This document shows positions 18,714 through 28,387 of a DNA stretch of 64,000 bases, piece after piece. The first letter of the stretch is position 1; every line of letters starts with the position of its first letter. Source of the stretch: Aequorivita sp. Its GTDB lineage: Bacteria > Bacteroidota > Bacteroidia > Flavobacteriales > Flavobacteriaceae. A model generated the notes under the pieces. That model saw nothing but the letters and a program-made list of their open reading frames with translations. It made no database searches and had not been told where the DNA came from. The translations under genes were made by a program, and so were the position numbers. The stretch spans positions 59,028 to 123,027 of the forward strand of contig JAGXGE010000022.1 of assembly GCA_024637015.1 (NCBI GenBank). Reading direction: 5' to 3'.

Positions 18714-19970
18714 ATGAAGAAATTACTTTTTCTGGTCCTTATAGGCATACTGATTACCGCTTGTGGAAAGGATGATAGCTATGACCCTATTGAAGTTGAC
18801 ACCCAAGCTCCTTCAAAACCATTAAACTTAGCAGCCTCTGAGCAAACCGAAACTTCTCTAAAACTTAATTGGGATGCTTCCTCCGATAATGTAGGCGTTA
18901 CTGGCTACCGAATTTATCAAGACGGAACCGTACTTCCCGGTTTAATTACCGAAACCACCATTACAATCCAAGGTCTTACTGCTGGCTCTGCATATAGTTT
19001 TTACGTTACGGCATTGGATGCCGAAGAAAACGAATCTGCCCCTAGCAATACGCTGGAAGCTTTTACTATTGAACAGCCCTTAACATTTTTGCCGTTGCTT
19101 TCACAAATGGGGGTTTTCGATGGAAATCTTTCAGATTTGAATCCTTCCAACGGAGTCCAACTTTATGAAATTCACAGCACACTATTTACAGATTATGCCC
19201 ACAAACAAAGACTAATCCGCCTTCCCGATGGTCGAAGCATGCGTTACAACAACACAGATTTGCTGCCTACTTTTCCAGACAATACTTTGATTTCAAAAAC
19301 ATTTTATTACAATCTTGACGAACGCGACCCTTCATTGGGCAAAAAAATTATTGAAACCCGAATTCAACTGAAGGTAAATGGAGAATGGCTTGTAGGAGAT
19401 TACATTTGGAACGCCGCCCAAACCGAGGCTACTTTACGCGAAACGGGCAGTACAGAATCCATTAGCTATATAGACGAAAACGGAAATACACAAAATGTAA
19501 ACTACCAAATACCTTCAAAACAGGATTGTTTTACCTGCCATAACAACAACGCAACCACCTCCCCTATTGGTCTAAAATTGCGGAATTTGAATTTTATCCC
19601 TTCCTATACCAATCAAAACCAGTTGGATTATTTTGCAGGTCTTGGACTTTTACAAGGTGTCAATTCTGGAAGCACCAGTGTTTTGCCAAACTGGGAAGAT
19701 GAAAATTTATTTATTCAAGATCGCGCCCGCGCATATATGGACGTGAATTGCGCACATTGCCACCAGCCAGGAGGAAGTGTTCCCCAGGGATTTCTTTTGG
19801 ACTTTAGGCTGGAAACACCTTTTGATGATACAGGCATCTACGCAAACCGTGGTGAAATAATAGCTCGTTTTGAAAGCACAATGCCAACCTATAGAATGCC
19901 ACAATTGGGAAGGACAATCGTGCATACCGAAGCATTACAAATGCTAAATGATTATATAGATTCACTTTAG
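18714..19970 (+). CDS. Diheme c-type cytochrome lipoprotein, SO2930-like, with N-terminal FN3 domain
   Basis: A 418-residue lipoprotein (lipobox ITAC, C17). The residues after the cysteine, GKDDSYDP, fit the K-D/E-D/E surface-export signal described for flavobacterial lipoproteins, so it may face outside. Residues about 30-118 are a fibronectin type III domain (PSKPLNLAASEQTETSLKLN). The rest matches the SO2930 type of cytochrome, with heme motifs CFTCH (C272, C275, H276) and CAHCH (C346, C349, H350). The second motif is in the VNCAHCHQPGG context typical of the family. Role: extracytoplasmic electron transfer of unknown partner. Single gene with a terminator at about 20000. Confidence 0.88.
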   Translation: MKKLLFLVLIGILITACGKDDSYDPIEVDTQAPSKPLNLAASEQTETSLKLNWDASSDNVGVTGYRIYQDGTVLPGLITETTITIQGLTAGSAYSFYVTALDAEENESAPSNTLEAFTIEQPLTFLPLLSQMGVFDGNLSDLNPSNGVQLYEIHSTLFTDYAHKQRLIRLPDGRSMRYNNTDLLPTFPDNTLISKTFYYNLDERDPSLGKKIIETRIQLKVNGEWLVGDYIWNAAQTEATLRETGSTESISYIDENGNTQNVNYQIPSKQDCFTCHNNNATTSPIGLKLRNLNFIPSYTNQNQLDYFAGLGLLQGVNSGSTSVLPNWEDENLFIQDRARAYMDVNCAHCHQPGGSVPQGFLLDFRLETPFDDTGIYANRGEIIARFESTMPTYRMPQLGRTIVHTEALQMLNDYIDSL

Positions 19971-19999
19971 ACGATTATTTTTTTATAAAAGAATAATTG

Positions 20000-20021
20000 A
20001 AGCCGCTTATTGCGGCTTTTT
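20000..20021 (+). terminator. Terminator of the diheme lipoprotein gene
   Basis: AAGCCGC-TTATT-GCGGCTT followed by T residues. Confidence 0.85.
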
Positions 20022-20100
20022 CCACTTCAAAAAAAGTCAGTAATTAAACCTAATTGAATTCCATAAGTCATAGCTATGTTGAACATTAAAAAAACATATC

Positions 20101-20529
20101 ATGAAAAAAGTATTGATAATCTTTATGGCACTAGCCACTTTCGCTGTTAGCGCACAAAACAGAAATTCTGAAAGAAAAGAACAACACAAAGAGATGAAAG
20201 CGAATCTCACACCCGAACAAAGAGCCGATTTAAAGATGAAAAAAATGACGTTGGCTTTAGACCTTAATGCTTCCCAACAGCAAAAAGTGAAACAACTTAT
20301 TCTGAAAGCAGAAAATGACAGACCTGCAACTCGCCCAAACAGAAGCGAAATGACAGATGCTCAAAAATACGAAGCGAAAAGCGCTATGTTGGACCGTCGT
20401 ATCGCGATGAAAAAAGAAATGAAAGAAATTCTTACCGAAGAACAAATGACAAAATGGGAAAGTCAACAAGGCCATAGACGAGGTCAATCAAGAGCTAAAG
20501 GAAATATGGAAAGAAAGCCTCGTCAATAA
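20101..20529 (+). CDS. Small secreted helical protein, Spy/CpxP-like
   Basis: A 142-residue protein with signal peptide (MKKVLIIFMALATFAVSAQ). The mature part is almost all helix with two LTPEQ/LTEEQM-type turns: NLTPEQRADLKMKKMTLALD and KEMKEILTEEQMTKWESQQG. The LTxEQ motifs and Met/Lys-rich amphipathic helices are those of periplasmic Spy/CpxP-like chaperone or metal-sensing proteins; the C-terminus is basic (Arg/Gln-rich). Function is inferred from composition. A related 115-residue gene follows after 93 bases, so the pair probably arose by duplication or has a shared function. Confidence 0.7.
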   Translation: MKKVLIIFMALATFAVSAQNRNSERKEQHKEMKANLTPEQRADLKMKKMTLALDLNASQQQKVKQLILKAENDRPATRPNRSEMTDAQKYEAKSAMLDRRIAMKKEMKEILTEEQMTKWESQQGHRRGQSRAKGNMERKPRQ

Positions 20530-20585
20530 AATAATCTTAAAAATGACACTTTTGGTTCGGTTATTGTCTAAGTTATATACAAAAT

Positions 20586-20601
20586 AGTTACTTTAGTAAC
20601 T
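20586..20601. promoter_or_regulatory. Perfect inverted repeat AGTTACT-TT-AGTAACT
   Basis: A 16-base palindrome lies 21 bases before the 20623 ATG, at the place expected for a promoter or operator. No regulator can be assigned from the sequence. Confidence 0.35.
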
Positions 20602-20622
20602 TTAAAATTAAAACTTATAACC

Positions 20623-20970
20623 ATGAAAAACATACTAACAGTATTTGCATTTGCGGTAACATTGCTTTTGGGAGTTCAAACAAGCTCTGCGCAACAATTG
20701 TCACAAGATAAAAGTAGGCCAGAGGTAATCGCCAAAGCTGAAACCGCAAAGCTTACCGAAACATTGAATCTAAACGGAGACCAAGGCCGAACTATTTTTA
20801 GAGCTCTTGTTGCCAAAGAAATTGGTTACCAGAAAAATGTGGATGGAAAGGATGCCAAAAGTACTTCGGTTGTTGCCGAAAAGAAAAAATTGGACGATCA
20901 GTTGAAGGAAGCAATGAAAAAAACTTTAACTGCTGAACAATATGCCAAATGGCTCAAAATGAATAATTAG
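20623..20970 (+). CDS. Small secreted helical protein, unknown function
   Basis: A 115-residue protein with signal peptide ending near SSAQ (residue 24). The remainder is two or three amphipathic helices with a LNLNGDQGRTIFRALVAKEI segment and a closing LTAEQYAKWLKMNN. The LTxEQYxKW ending is like that of the preceding protein, so both appear to be Spy-like periplasmic helical proteins. Its upstream region has a perfect 16-base palindrome. A terminator (20992-21025) closes the unit. Confidence 0.65.
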   Translation: MKNILTVFAFAVTLLLGVQTSSAQQLSQDKSRPEVIAKAETAKLTETLNLNGDQGRTIFRALVAKEIGYQKNVDGKDAKSTSVVAEKKKLDDQLKEAMKKTLTAEQYAKWLKMNN

Positions 20971-20991
20971 TGATTAATTATATTTAAAGTT

Positions 20992-21025
20992 AAGACCCTT
21001 TCTAAATTTAGAAAGGGTCTTTTTT
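20992..21025 (+). terminator. Terminator after the helical protein pair
   Basis: AAGACCCTTTCTAAA and TTTAGAAAGGGTCTT form a perfect stem, followed by T residues. Confidence 0.9.
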
Positions 21026-21157
21026 GTATCGAAAATTATATTTCTCCGACCCTAAATAGTGGTAATTTTATGAACCATTGTTGCTTTTGAGAATTTTTTC
21101 CTCCCTTTAGGGCCGGGGTAAGAAAAAAATCAACCTTTCACCTAATCCGTTATTTCT

Positions 21158-22447
21158 CTATTTAAACTGTTTTGCCACTTTCCTACAAGCAGCAATAGTT
21201 GCATCTAAATCTTCATAGCTTAAAGCATCACAAATAAACCAAGTTTCAAAAGCGCTTGGCGCAATATAGATTCCTTCGTTTAGCATTCCGTGGAAAAACT
21301 TCTTAAAGCTTTCATTGTTCGCTTCTGCTGCAGAGGCAAAATCGGTAACAGGAGTTTCTGAAAAATGTATGGAAATCATGGACCCGATTCGGTTGATAGT
21401 GAATTTTACATTTTCAGAAGTAAGTGCTTCCTCCAACCCTTTATGGAGATATGCTGTCTTTTTGTTTATTGAATTGAAAACTTCCCCGTTTTCATTTAAT
21501 TCTTTCAACATCGCCAAACCAGCAGCCATTGCCAGCGGATTTCCACTTAAAGTACCTGCTTGGTATACTGGGCCAATGGGTGCCAAGTAATCCATTATCT
21601 CTGCTTTGGCTGCGAATGCGCCAACGGGCAGCCCGCCACCAATCACTTTTCCGAAAGTCACAATATCAGCTTTCACACCCAACAATTCCTGTACACCTCC
21701 GGCGGCAAGCCTAAAGCCAGTCATTACTTCGTCAAAAATCAACAGGATATTGTTTTGGTCACAAAGATTTCGTAAACCTTCCAAAAATCCTTTCGCCGGT
21801 GGAATACATCCCATATTTCCTGCCACGGGTTCAAGAATAATACAGGCAATTTCGTTTTTGTTTGCGGCAATTACTTCTTCCACATTTTTTAAATCGTTGT
21901 AGTTTGCCAGCAAGGTATCTTTCGCCGTTCCTTCAGTAACACCAGGACTGTTGGGAGTTCCGAAAGTAACAGCGCCACTTCCAGCTTGAATTAAAAAGGA
22001 ATCGCTATGGCCGTGATAACAGCCTGCGAATTTTATAATCTTGTCTTTCCCAGTATATCCACGCGCCAATCGCACCGCACTCATGCATGCTTCGGTACCA
22101 CTGTTCACAAAACGAATCTTATCAATATTCGGAACCATGGACACTGCAAGTGCAGCAATTTCAGTTTCTATTTCTGTGGGCATCCCGAAAGAAGTTCCTT
22201 TTTCTGCTTTTTCAATCACGGCATTTACCACAGCTTCGTATGCATGGCCCAGAATCATAGGTCCCCAGGAGTTTATATAATCAATAAATTTGTTTCCATC
22301 AACATCATACAAATAAGCGCCTTTGGCCTTTTCAACAAAAACGGGCGTTCCGCCAACTGCTTTAAATGCTCGCACCGGTGAGTTTACACCGCCAGGAATA
22401 ACTTTTTGCGCTTCAGTAAATAGAGCGCTGCTTCTTTGGTAATTCAT
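21158..22447 (-). CDS. hemL: Glutamate-1-semialdehyde 2,1-aminomutase
   Basis: A 429-residue cytosolic PLP enzyme that converts glutamate-1-semialdehyde to 5-aminolevulinate for heme synthesis. Full length for the family. The PLP lysine is K267 in [15 protein letters not shown]; the D-E pair in [12 protein letters not shown] and the [16 protein letters not shown] substrate loop are intact. The start [28 protein letters not shown] is the classic family N-terminus. Transcribed alone on the minus strand, converging on the small helical protein genes. Confidence 0.97.
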   Translation of the reverse strand: MNYQRSSALFTEAQKVIPGGVNSPVRAFKAVGGTPVFVEKAKGAYLYDVDGNKFIDYINSWGPMILGHAYEAVVNAVIEKAEKGTSFGMPTEIETEIAALAVSMVPNIDKIRFVNSGTEACMSAVRLARGYTGKDKIIKFAGCYHGHSDSFLIQAGSGAVTFGTPNSPGVTEGTAKDTLLANYNDLKNVEEVIAANKNEIACIILEPVAGNMGCIPPAKGFLEGLRNLCDQNNILLIFDEVMTGFRLAAGGVQELLGVKADIVTFGKVIGGGLPVGAFAAKAEIMDYLAPIGPVYQAGTLSGNPLAMAAGLAMLKELNENGEVFNSINKKTAYLHKGLEEALTSENVKFTINRIGSMISIHFSETPVTDFASAAEANNESFKKFFHGMLNEGIYIAPSAFETWFICDALSYEDLDATIAACRKVAKQFK

Positions 22448-22559
22448 ACTAATGGTTGAGGGATTTGTAATGATGCTATGTTTTCTATTGATACTTTGGG
22501 CACTTTTGAAATATTTATACTGAAAACTGCTACTGCAAACTTTCTTACTTCTCTTTTCT

Positions 22560-23405
22560 CTACTGGTTTTTTACCGGATGAAGATATAAAACCTGACCGA
22601 TGGATATATCATTATTTCTTAGTCCGTTGTATCCTTTTAATGTTTCAACTGTAAGATTAAAACGCTTTGAAATACTGTAAAGCGTATCGCCAGCTTGCAC
22701 AGAATAAGTGCCGATTTTGGAGTCATCGGGATCTACACCGCTCACTTTTCTGCCCAATACTTCTTCGTCATACGTTTCAAGGTTATACCTTTCGATAATC
22801 CCAATAAGCTTATCAGGGTATTTTGGATCTGTTGCATAACCTGCTTTTCGCAATCCTTTTGCCCAGCCTTTGTAATCGTCTTTCCTAAGTTTGAAAAGAT
22901 CTTGATAGCGACTACGCTGCGTTAAAAACAGCGAATGATCTCTATAGGAATACTTGGGATCGTTATACTTTCGGAAACATTCCCCACGTTCATCATCATC
23001 ATGATAAACCCTATCTCCTTCCCAACCAGTGTGGCATTTTATACCAAAGTGATTGTTTGCTTTTAAGGTAAGCTCTCCCGCACCGGCACCGCTTTCTAGG
23101 ATTCCTTGCGCAAGAGTGATACTGGCAGGAATTCCGTACTGAAGCATTTCTTCTTTGGCAATCCCGCTAAATTCATTTATATAGTTGGCCACTCGTTCAC
23201 TGTAAGGAATATTTACGGGTACTTCCACAACTTCCGGCTCTTCTGCCTTTGTATCTTTCTCTTTTATGGGCTGCTTAACCCTAACAACACGCTCGGTTGT
23301 ATGTTTCTTTTTGTAGGTAGTAGCCGTTTTTTTTGATTTGCAACTGCCAAAGCAAATAATACATATAAGAAGAAGGGTAGTTATTCTGCCAATCATTTTA
23401 TTCAA
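22560..23405 (-). CDS. Glucosaminidase-LysM peptidoglycan hydrolase lipoprotein
   Basis: A 281-residue cell-wall enzyme. A signal and lipobox (CFGSC, acylated C22) precede a Lys/Glu linker. The glucosaminidase domain spans about residues 70-215, with the likely catalytic glutamate E104 in [15 protein letters not shown] and the [15 protein letters not shown] block. A LysM domain (about 232-276, [20 protein letters not shown]) binds peptidoglycan. Family role: cleavage of the glycan backbone in wall remodelling. Its start overlaps the end of the next upstream gene (23398-24339) by eight bases, so the two are translationally coupled. Confidence 0.93.
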   Translation of the reverse strand: MNKMIGRITTLLLICIICFGSCKSKKTATTYKKKHTTERVVRVKQPIKEKDTKAEEPEVVEVPVNIPYSERVANYINEFSGIAKEEMLQYGIPASITLAQGILESGAGAGELTLKANNHFGIKCHTGWEGDRVYHDDDERGECFRKYNDPKYSYRDHSLFLTQRSRYQDLFKLRKDDYKGWAKGLRKAGYATDPKYPDKLIGIIERYNLETYDEEVLGRKVSGVDPDDSKIGTYSVQAGDTLYSISKRFNLTVETLKGYNGLRNNDISIGQVLYLHPVKNQ

Positions 23406-24321
23406 TTATAGGAAGGTTTTTCTTTTTCAATTTCTGGTTCATCCCAGCAATGCCTTGTAAGCCTCCGGTATGGACCGCAAAAATACGGCTATTTTCTTTG
23501 AAATACCCATTTTTTAAAAGATCCATAATCCCAAACATCATTTTTCCGGTATAGATGGGATCCAGTGGAATGTTCGTTTTTTCTTTAAACTCGTTCATAA
23601 AACGAATTAAATCAATATCTATTTTACCATACCCACCAAAACAATAGCTATCGGTGATTTCAAAATTGGTTTTGGAAGTATATTTTGCTATTTCTGAAGA
23701 TTGAAATATTCCTTTTAAAGCTGAAAAGCCCATAATATGTTGGCTTTCTTTTGAAGCTTTCACCAATCCAGCCATGGTGCCTCCTGTGCCTACAGGAACA
23801 CATATATAATCGAAAGAATCCGTTTCTTGACATAAAATTTCCTCACATCCTTTTACGGCCAATGCATTGGTGCCACCTTCGGGCAATAAATAAAAATCAC
23901 CAAATTTATTTTTCAAATTATTGATGAATTCAGTTTCATCTTTCTGTCTATAAGCTTCACGCGAAACAAAATGCAAATGCATTCCGCAGTCCTTTGCAAA
24001 AGAAAGTGTTGGGTTTTCCGATATTTTACTTTCAAGTTCCTCACCACGAATGATACCGATGGTTTTAAAACCCAGTTCTTTTCCGGCTGCTGCAACTGCG
24101 GCAATATGATTGGAATAGGCCCCGCCAAAAGTGAGAAGCTTTTTTTGTCCCTGCTCTTGGGCAGCTTGGAGGTTGTATTTCAGCTTCCTGAATTTATTGC
24201 CCGAGACAAAGGGGTGCAACATATCTTCCCGCACAATTGACAAGGAAAAATCGTTTAAGTTGAATGCCGATAGATTTACGGTTTCTATGGGGCAACTCCA
24301 GTTATTAAAAATAGTAGACAT
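23398..24321 (-). CDS. PLP-dependent D-cysteine desulfhydrase / ACC deaminase family protein
   Basis: Chosen start is the ATG at 24321 (MSTIFNNWSC); a longer frame reaches 24339. A 307-residue fold-type II PLP enzyme: the lysine lies in HPFVSGNKFRKLKYNL, the phosphate/substrate loop is TFGGAYSNHIAAVAAAGKEL, and VPVGTGGTMAGLVKAS binds the cofactor phosphate. Family members act on D-cysteine or 1-aminocyclopropane-1-carboxylate; the two cannot be told apart here. Overlaps the glucosaminidase-LysM gene by eight bases, so these are probably co-translated. Confidence 0.88.
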   Translation of the reverse strand: MSTIFNNWSCPIETVNLSAFNLNDFSLSIVREDMLHPFVSGNKFRKLKYNLQAAQEQGQKKLLTFGGAYSNHIAAVAAAGKELGFKTIGIIRGEELESKISENPTLSFAKDCGMHLHFVSREAYRQKDETEFINNLKNKFGDFYLLPEGGTNALAVKGCEEILCQETDSFDYICVPVGTGGTMAGLVKASKESQHIMGFSALKGIFQSSEIAKYTSKTNFEITDSYCFGGYGKIDIDLIRFMNEFKEKTNIPLDPIYTGKMMFGIMDLLKNGYFKENSRIFAVHTGGLQGIAGMNQKLKKKNLPIIE

Positions 24322-24339
24322 ATTTCGCAAAGATAACAA

Positions 24340-24753
24340 CGGATCCTATATTTTAAAATTCCTGTCCAAAACGATTTTAGAAGTGTGAAAAAATTGAAAC
24401 AAAAAGCAAGTTAAGTCAGAAAAAACTTAAAAAAAAGCCAAAAAAAGTAGGAAACATCTGATAAATAGGTCTTTGTAAAAGAAATAATTCAACATTTCGT
24501 CCGAAAAATTTGCGCTTTATCGGAATTATGTCATATTATTGTATTGTATTTTCAACCAAACCCCAAATTATGAAAATAAAAATACTTGCACTGTGGTCAA
24601 TTTTTATGACCAAACCGTCAAAACAAATTTTGTGTTAGATAAAGCCCTACGTATAGGTCACGATATTTCTTGTACTGTATAATTTATTTTTATGACCAAA
24701 TAATTTGACGCCCCATTATAATTTTTAAATTAGCACAACCAAAAAAAACATTT
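24340..24753. other. Intergenic region with 14-base direct repeat
   Basis: Four hundred bases without a convincing gene. A 22-codon ORF starts at 24570 but has no recognisable features. TTTTTATGACCAAA occurs at 24601-24614 and again at 24687-24700, and the first copy is part of a GGTCA-ATTTTTA-TGACC hairpin. It may hold the leader and regulation of the gene at 24754. Confidence 0.45.
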
Positions 24754-27700
24754 ATGAAACGATTTCTACAATTCTTTTTAATGCTTAGCGCACCATTGCT
24801 TTTTTCACAAACTCCATGCGTTGGTGGAATGGCGAACGGTTTTCCCTGTAATGGTCTTACATTACAAGGACATATTAGTATAGCGGATTTGGGAGGGAAA
24901 GCTTATTCTGGAAACAACCCAATGGAAGCCCAAGATTCTTGGGGCTGGACGGATCAGGACAATAAAGAGTATGCATTAGTAACATTAAATGATGGTATTT
25001 CCTTTGTAGATATTTCAGTTCCAACCAGCCCACGCTTTTTGGGAAAACTACCAAGTGCTACTTCAACTAGCTGGTGGCATGACGTAAAGGTCTATAATAA
25101 TTATGCCTTTATAACAAGTGAAAGTTCAGGTTTTGGAATTCAGATTTTTGATCTTACAAGGCTTAGGGGTCTTTCTACAAGTAATACTAATAATGGTCCT
25201 AACGGTATGAGGATTTTTACGACAGATGGATTATATACTGGTGTTTCTAAAGCGCATAATATTATAATTAATGAGGATACAGGCTATTTGTATATTCTGG
25301 GTTCAAATTTAAGTAGTGGCGGTCCCAGAATTTTAGATCTAAATAGCAATCCAACAAACCCGTCCGAAGTTGGAAGTATTTCAGGTTTGGGATATTGTCA
25401 TGATGCTCAAGTTGTTTTGTATGACGGGCCAGATCCAAATTATCAAGGACGAGAAATATTAGTAGGTAGTTTCAGTGCAAGCAATAGTATATATATTTTA
25501 GATGTAACCAATAAAAACTCTTATTCAATTATTTCATCGGTAAGTTATGAAAACAAATATTATACCCATCAAGGGTGGTTCACAGAAGATAAACGTTTTT
25601 TTATAGCTGGCGATGAAGAAGATGAAATAAATAATGGGGTCAATACACGAACTCTTGTTTTTGACTTGAATGATCTTGAAAGTCCTTCATTACATTATGA
25701 ATATTCTGGTCCCACAGCAGCCATTGACCATAATGGTTATGTTGTAGGCAATCGTTTTTATTTGGCAAATTATAATGCTGGCATGAGGGTTTTAAAATTA
25801 GATGATTTATACAACACTGTGCCTACAATGAGTGAAATCAACTATTTTGACACACATCCAAGTACTGATATTGCCTCTTTTTATGGAGCTTGGAATGTTT
25901 ATCCGTTTTTTAAAAGTGGAAATATTATTGTAAGCGATCTAGTTGAAGGACTTTTTATTGTAAAAGATCCATTTTTTGATAATATTGACCCTGTCGCCAT
26001 TTGCCAAAACTACACGGCAACCTTAGATAAAAACACAGGCAGTGTAACATTAACAGCGGCAGATATTGACAATGGCTCAACAGATAATTTTGGAATTACA
26101 AAAAGAACTATTACTGAAGGACAAACAACATTTACCTGCAAAGATGTTGGACAAACATTTAATGTAACACTAACCGTTGAAGATGATTATGCCAACAAAG
26201 CTTCTTGTACCGCCACAGTTACTGTTGCCGCACCTACAACAACTTACTCAGGAAACAACTGGAACAATGGTGCTCCAGGGCCAGGTTCAGCCGCAAAAAT
26301 TAGTAGCGATTACAATACTGCCACCAAAGGAAATATTGATGCCTGTAGTTGTGAAGTAGATGCAAGTAGAACTTTAACGGTTGCCGCAGATGATTATCTT
26401 AATGTTACAAAAGATATCACAGTTAACGGTAATCTTATTGTCCAGCATCAAGGGAGTGTTGTACAATTTGAAGATGATGCGGCTGTTGCTAATAACGGCC
26501 TTATCAATGTAGAATACACAACTCCATTCATGCTTCCAAGAACCTTTTTGGTAATGGGTAGCCCAATGACGACAGAAACGCGTAATGGTGCCTTTGGAAA
26601 TTCTTATATGTTCCTAAACCACCTTACCGAAAATTTTATACCCAATCCAGATGTGGCGGCAGATTTTCCAGGTGCAGAAAACTTTGCAGATGACAATAGA
26701 GATAATTGGGTCAATTATTCCGGCGCAATAAATCCAGGGGAAGGTTATATATCCCGTCCACAGTTAAATGGAAATGATGGAAACAAAACGTATGACATGA
26801 CCTTTGAACTAGGAACGCTAAATACGGGTGATATTACTTTCGACGTAAAATACAACACACCTGGGCCAACGGCAAACGATAACAGAAACGCTAGCCCCAA
26901 TGTATTGTCTAATCCGTATCCATCCGCGATAAGAGCTGTAGACTTTATTAACGCCAATTCTATGATTAACGAAATTTATTTCTGGAATCCAAATACACCA
27001 CCCAGCCCATTATTGCCGGGCGCATATACTATGAATTTCAGCATGGAAGACATCTCAATGTATAATCTTATGGGAGGTACGCCCGCACCATCAGACCCAA
27101 CACAAACCGATCCAAGCGGATATATTTCTACTGGCCAAGGTTTTGGCATTAAGGCAACAGCAGCAGGTGTTGCAACTTTTACAAACGCAATGCGGGTTAC
27201 TGGCAATAACAACGTTGCCCCAAGACCATTAGTAGATGGCAACGACCGTATATGGGTACAGGTTAAGAATGAGCAGTACCAAATGCAAAACAATACATTA
27301 ATTGGTTTCTCTATATTAACAACTTCTGGTATAGATCAAGGCTATGACAGCCGAAGATTGGCAAACGTACTTTCCTTATATACACATTTGGAAAATGGAA
27401 GTGAGGAATTTGGAATACAGAGCCGCGAAGCTTTTGAGGACGGTGCAAAAGTACTTATGGGCTTCTCCAGTTTATTGGACGAAAACCTCGAATACACCAT
27501 TTCAATAAAAGACATACAAGGCCCAGGTTTCGATAACGCCACCGTTTTTCTTATAGACAATGAATTAAATATAAGTACCAATTTATCTCAGGAAAACTAT
27601 ACTTTCAAAGCAGAAAAAGGAACTTACAATAGTCGCTTCACCTTACAATTCAGAAGTAATGAGATTTTGGGAGATACTACCACTGCTCTTGAAAAAGTAG

Positions 27701-27924
27701 CTGTTTATCCAAACCCAACAAGTAGTGTACTTAACGTAGTTTCGCCCGAGGCAAAAATTACCACTTTAGAAATTTTTGATGTAAGCGGAAGAAGACTAAA
27801 AAATCTGGATCTTTCCACTGCAACCTATTATGAAGTTGATATGAACAACCTTCAAAGCGCTATTTATTTTGTAAAAATAAGTACCGATATGGGTTCCGTT
27901 ACAAAACAGATAATCAAACAATAA
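24754..27924 (+). CDS. Choice-of-anchor B family protein with T9SS sorting domain
   Basis: A 1056-residue secreted protein. Signal peptide (about 1-19, LLFSQ); propeller-like repeats over about residues 30-415 with the choice-of-anchor B phrases (WGWTDQDNKEYALVTLNDGI, VDISVPTSPRFLGKLPSA, SSWWHDVKVYNNYAF-like). A HYR/cadherin-like segment follows at about 416-495 (DPVAICQNYTATLDKNTGSV), then a long beta-rich region (about 500-960) with stray cysteines, and a T9SS type A tail (VAVYPNPTSSVLNVVS ... AIYFVKISTDMGS). It is expected to be exported across the outer membrane. No enzyme motif is evident; its role could be adhesion or display. Ends in a strong terminator. Confidence 0.9.
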   Translation: MKRFLQFFLMLSAPLLFSQTPCVGGMANGFPCNGLTLQGHISIADLGGKAYSGNNPMEAQDSWGWTDQDNKEYALVTLNDGISFVDISVPTSPRFLGKLPSATSTSWWHDVKVYNNYAFITSESSGFGIQIFDLTRLRGLSTSNTNNGPNGMRIFTTDGLYTGVSKAHNIIINEDTGYLYILGSNLSSGGPRILDLNSNPTNPSEVGSISGLGYCHDAQVVLYDGPDPNYQGREILVGSFSASNSIYILDVTNKNSYSIISSVSYENKYYTHQGWFTEDKRFFIAGDEEDEINNGVNTRTLVFDLNDLESPSLHYEYSGPTAAIDHNGYVVGNRFYLANYNAGMRVLKLDDLYNTVPTMSEINYFDTHPSTDIASFYGAWNVYPFFKSGNIIVSDLVEGLFIVKDPFFDNIDPVAICQNYTATLDKNTGSVTLTAADIDNGSTDNFGITKRTITEGQTTFTCKDVGQTFNVTLTVEDDYANKASCTATVTVAAPTTTYSGNNWNNGAPGPGSAAKISSDYNTATKGNIDACSCEVDASRTLTVAADDYLNVTKDITVNGNLIVQHQGSVVQFEDDAAVANNGLINVEYTTPFMLPRTFLVMGSPMTTETRNGAFGNSYMFLNHLTENFIPNPDVAADFPGAENFADDNRDNWVNYSGAINPGEGYISRPQLNGNDGNKTYDMTFELGTLNTGDITFDVKYNTPGPTANDNRNASPNVLSNPYPSAIRAVDFINANSMINEIYFWNPNTPPSPLLPGAYTMNFSMEDISMYNLMGGTPAPSDPTQTDPSGYISTGQGFGIKATAAGVATFTNAMRVTGNNNVAPRPLVDGNDRIWVQVKNEQYQMQNNTLIGFSILTTSGIDQGYDSRRLANVLSLYTHLENGSEEFGIQSREAFEDGAKVLMGFSSLLDENLEYTISIKDIQGPGFDNATVFLIDNELNISTNLSQENYTFKAEKGTYNSRFTLQFRSNEILGDTTTALEKVAVYPNPTSSVLNVVSPEAKITTLEIFDVSGRRLKNLDLSTATYYEVDMNNLQSAIYFVKISTDMGSVTKQIIKQ

Positions 27925-27953
27925 ATCCCCACAATCCATTATTCACTTAACCT

Positions 27954-27986
27954 AAAAAAAGACCGCTTATAAGCGGTCTTTTTTTC
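27954..27986 (+). terminator. Terminator of the choice-of-anchor B gene
   Basis: AAAAAAAGACCGCTT-ATA-AGCGGTCTTTTTTT, a clean intrinsic terminator. Confidence 0.9.
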
Positions 27987-28042
27987 ATTCAAGTAAAAGC
28001 TAAATCTCCAGAAATTCAAAAACTTCTCATTTAAACATCAAA

Positions 28043-28327
28043 CTAATTGCAGATATATTTCCCAATCATATACTGCGTGATGGGTCTGAGCGCCTTTCCT
28101 GTTTTAGGATGAAGGCCGTAACTTGAAAAATATTCAAGTTTACCATCTTTATTTTTTACATACCAAACTTTCGCGCTTCCATCCTCGTTAAAAAACTGTG
28201 TTTCACAGCTCGGGTCCAATTGCTCAAAACTTTCTATCCGTTCAGCTTTATAAACCTTAAGGTCTCCTGTTTTTATTTTTTCAGCATCAAAGGAGGCTTC
28301 AACATAATGCGTTCCCTCCACCGCCAC
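28043..28327 (-). pseudogene. Conserved-looking protein without a normal start; probable 5'-truncated gene
   Basis: A minus-strand frame of 94 codons ends in YMIGKYICN. It reads like real protein (VWYVKNKDGKLEYFSSYGLH, PKTGKALRPITQYM). The only start inside it is a GTG at 28327 that lies within a CCACCGCCA ... TGGCGGTGG hairpin, and no ATG occurs before the last nine residues. Upstream the frame runs on without an ATG into the region before the sensor kinase. I therefore read it as the 3' remainder of a gene whose front has been lost, or one using an unusual GTG. Family not recognised. Confidence 0.45.
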
Positions 28328-28353
28328 CCCCTTATGGCGGTAATGGCGGTGGA
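28318..28353. repeat. GC-rich inverted repeat CCACCGCCA ... TGGCGGTGG
   Basis: A strong hairpin in an AT-rich area. It sits over the GTG start of the minus-strand frame and just upstream of the sensor kinase -7 box. Confidence 0.55.
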
Positions 28354-28363
28354 TAGAAATATC

Positions 28364-28371
28364 TAAATTTG
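28364..28371 (+). promoter_or_regulatory. -7 box (TAAATTTG) of the TPR sensor kinase gene
   Basis: An exact TAnnTTTG match 16 bases before the ATG at 28388, giving a very short leader. The -33 is not obvious. Confidence 0.4.
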
Positions 28372-28387
28372 TTAGTACTTTAGAGGA

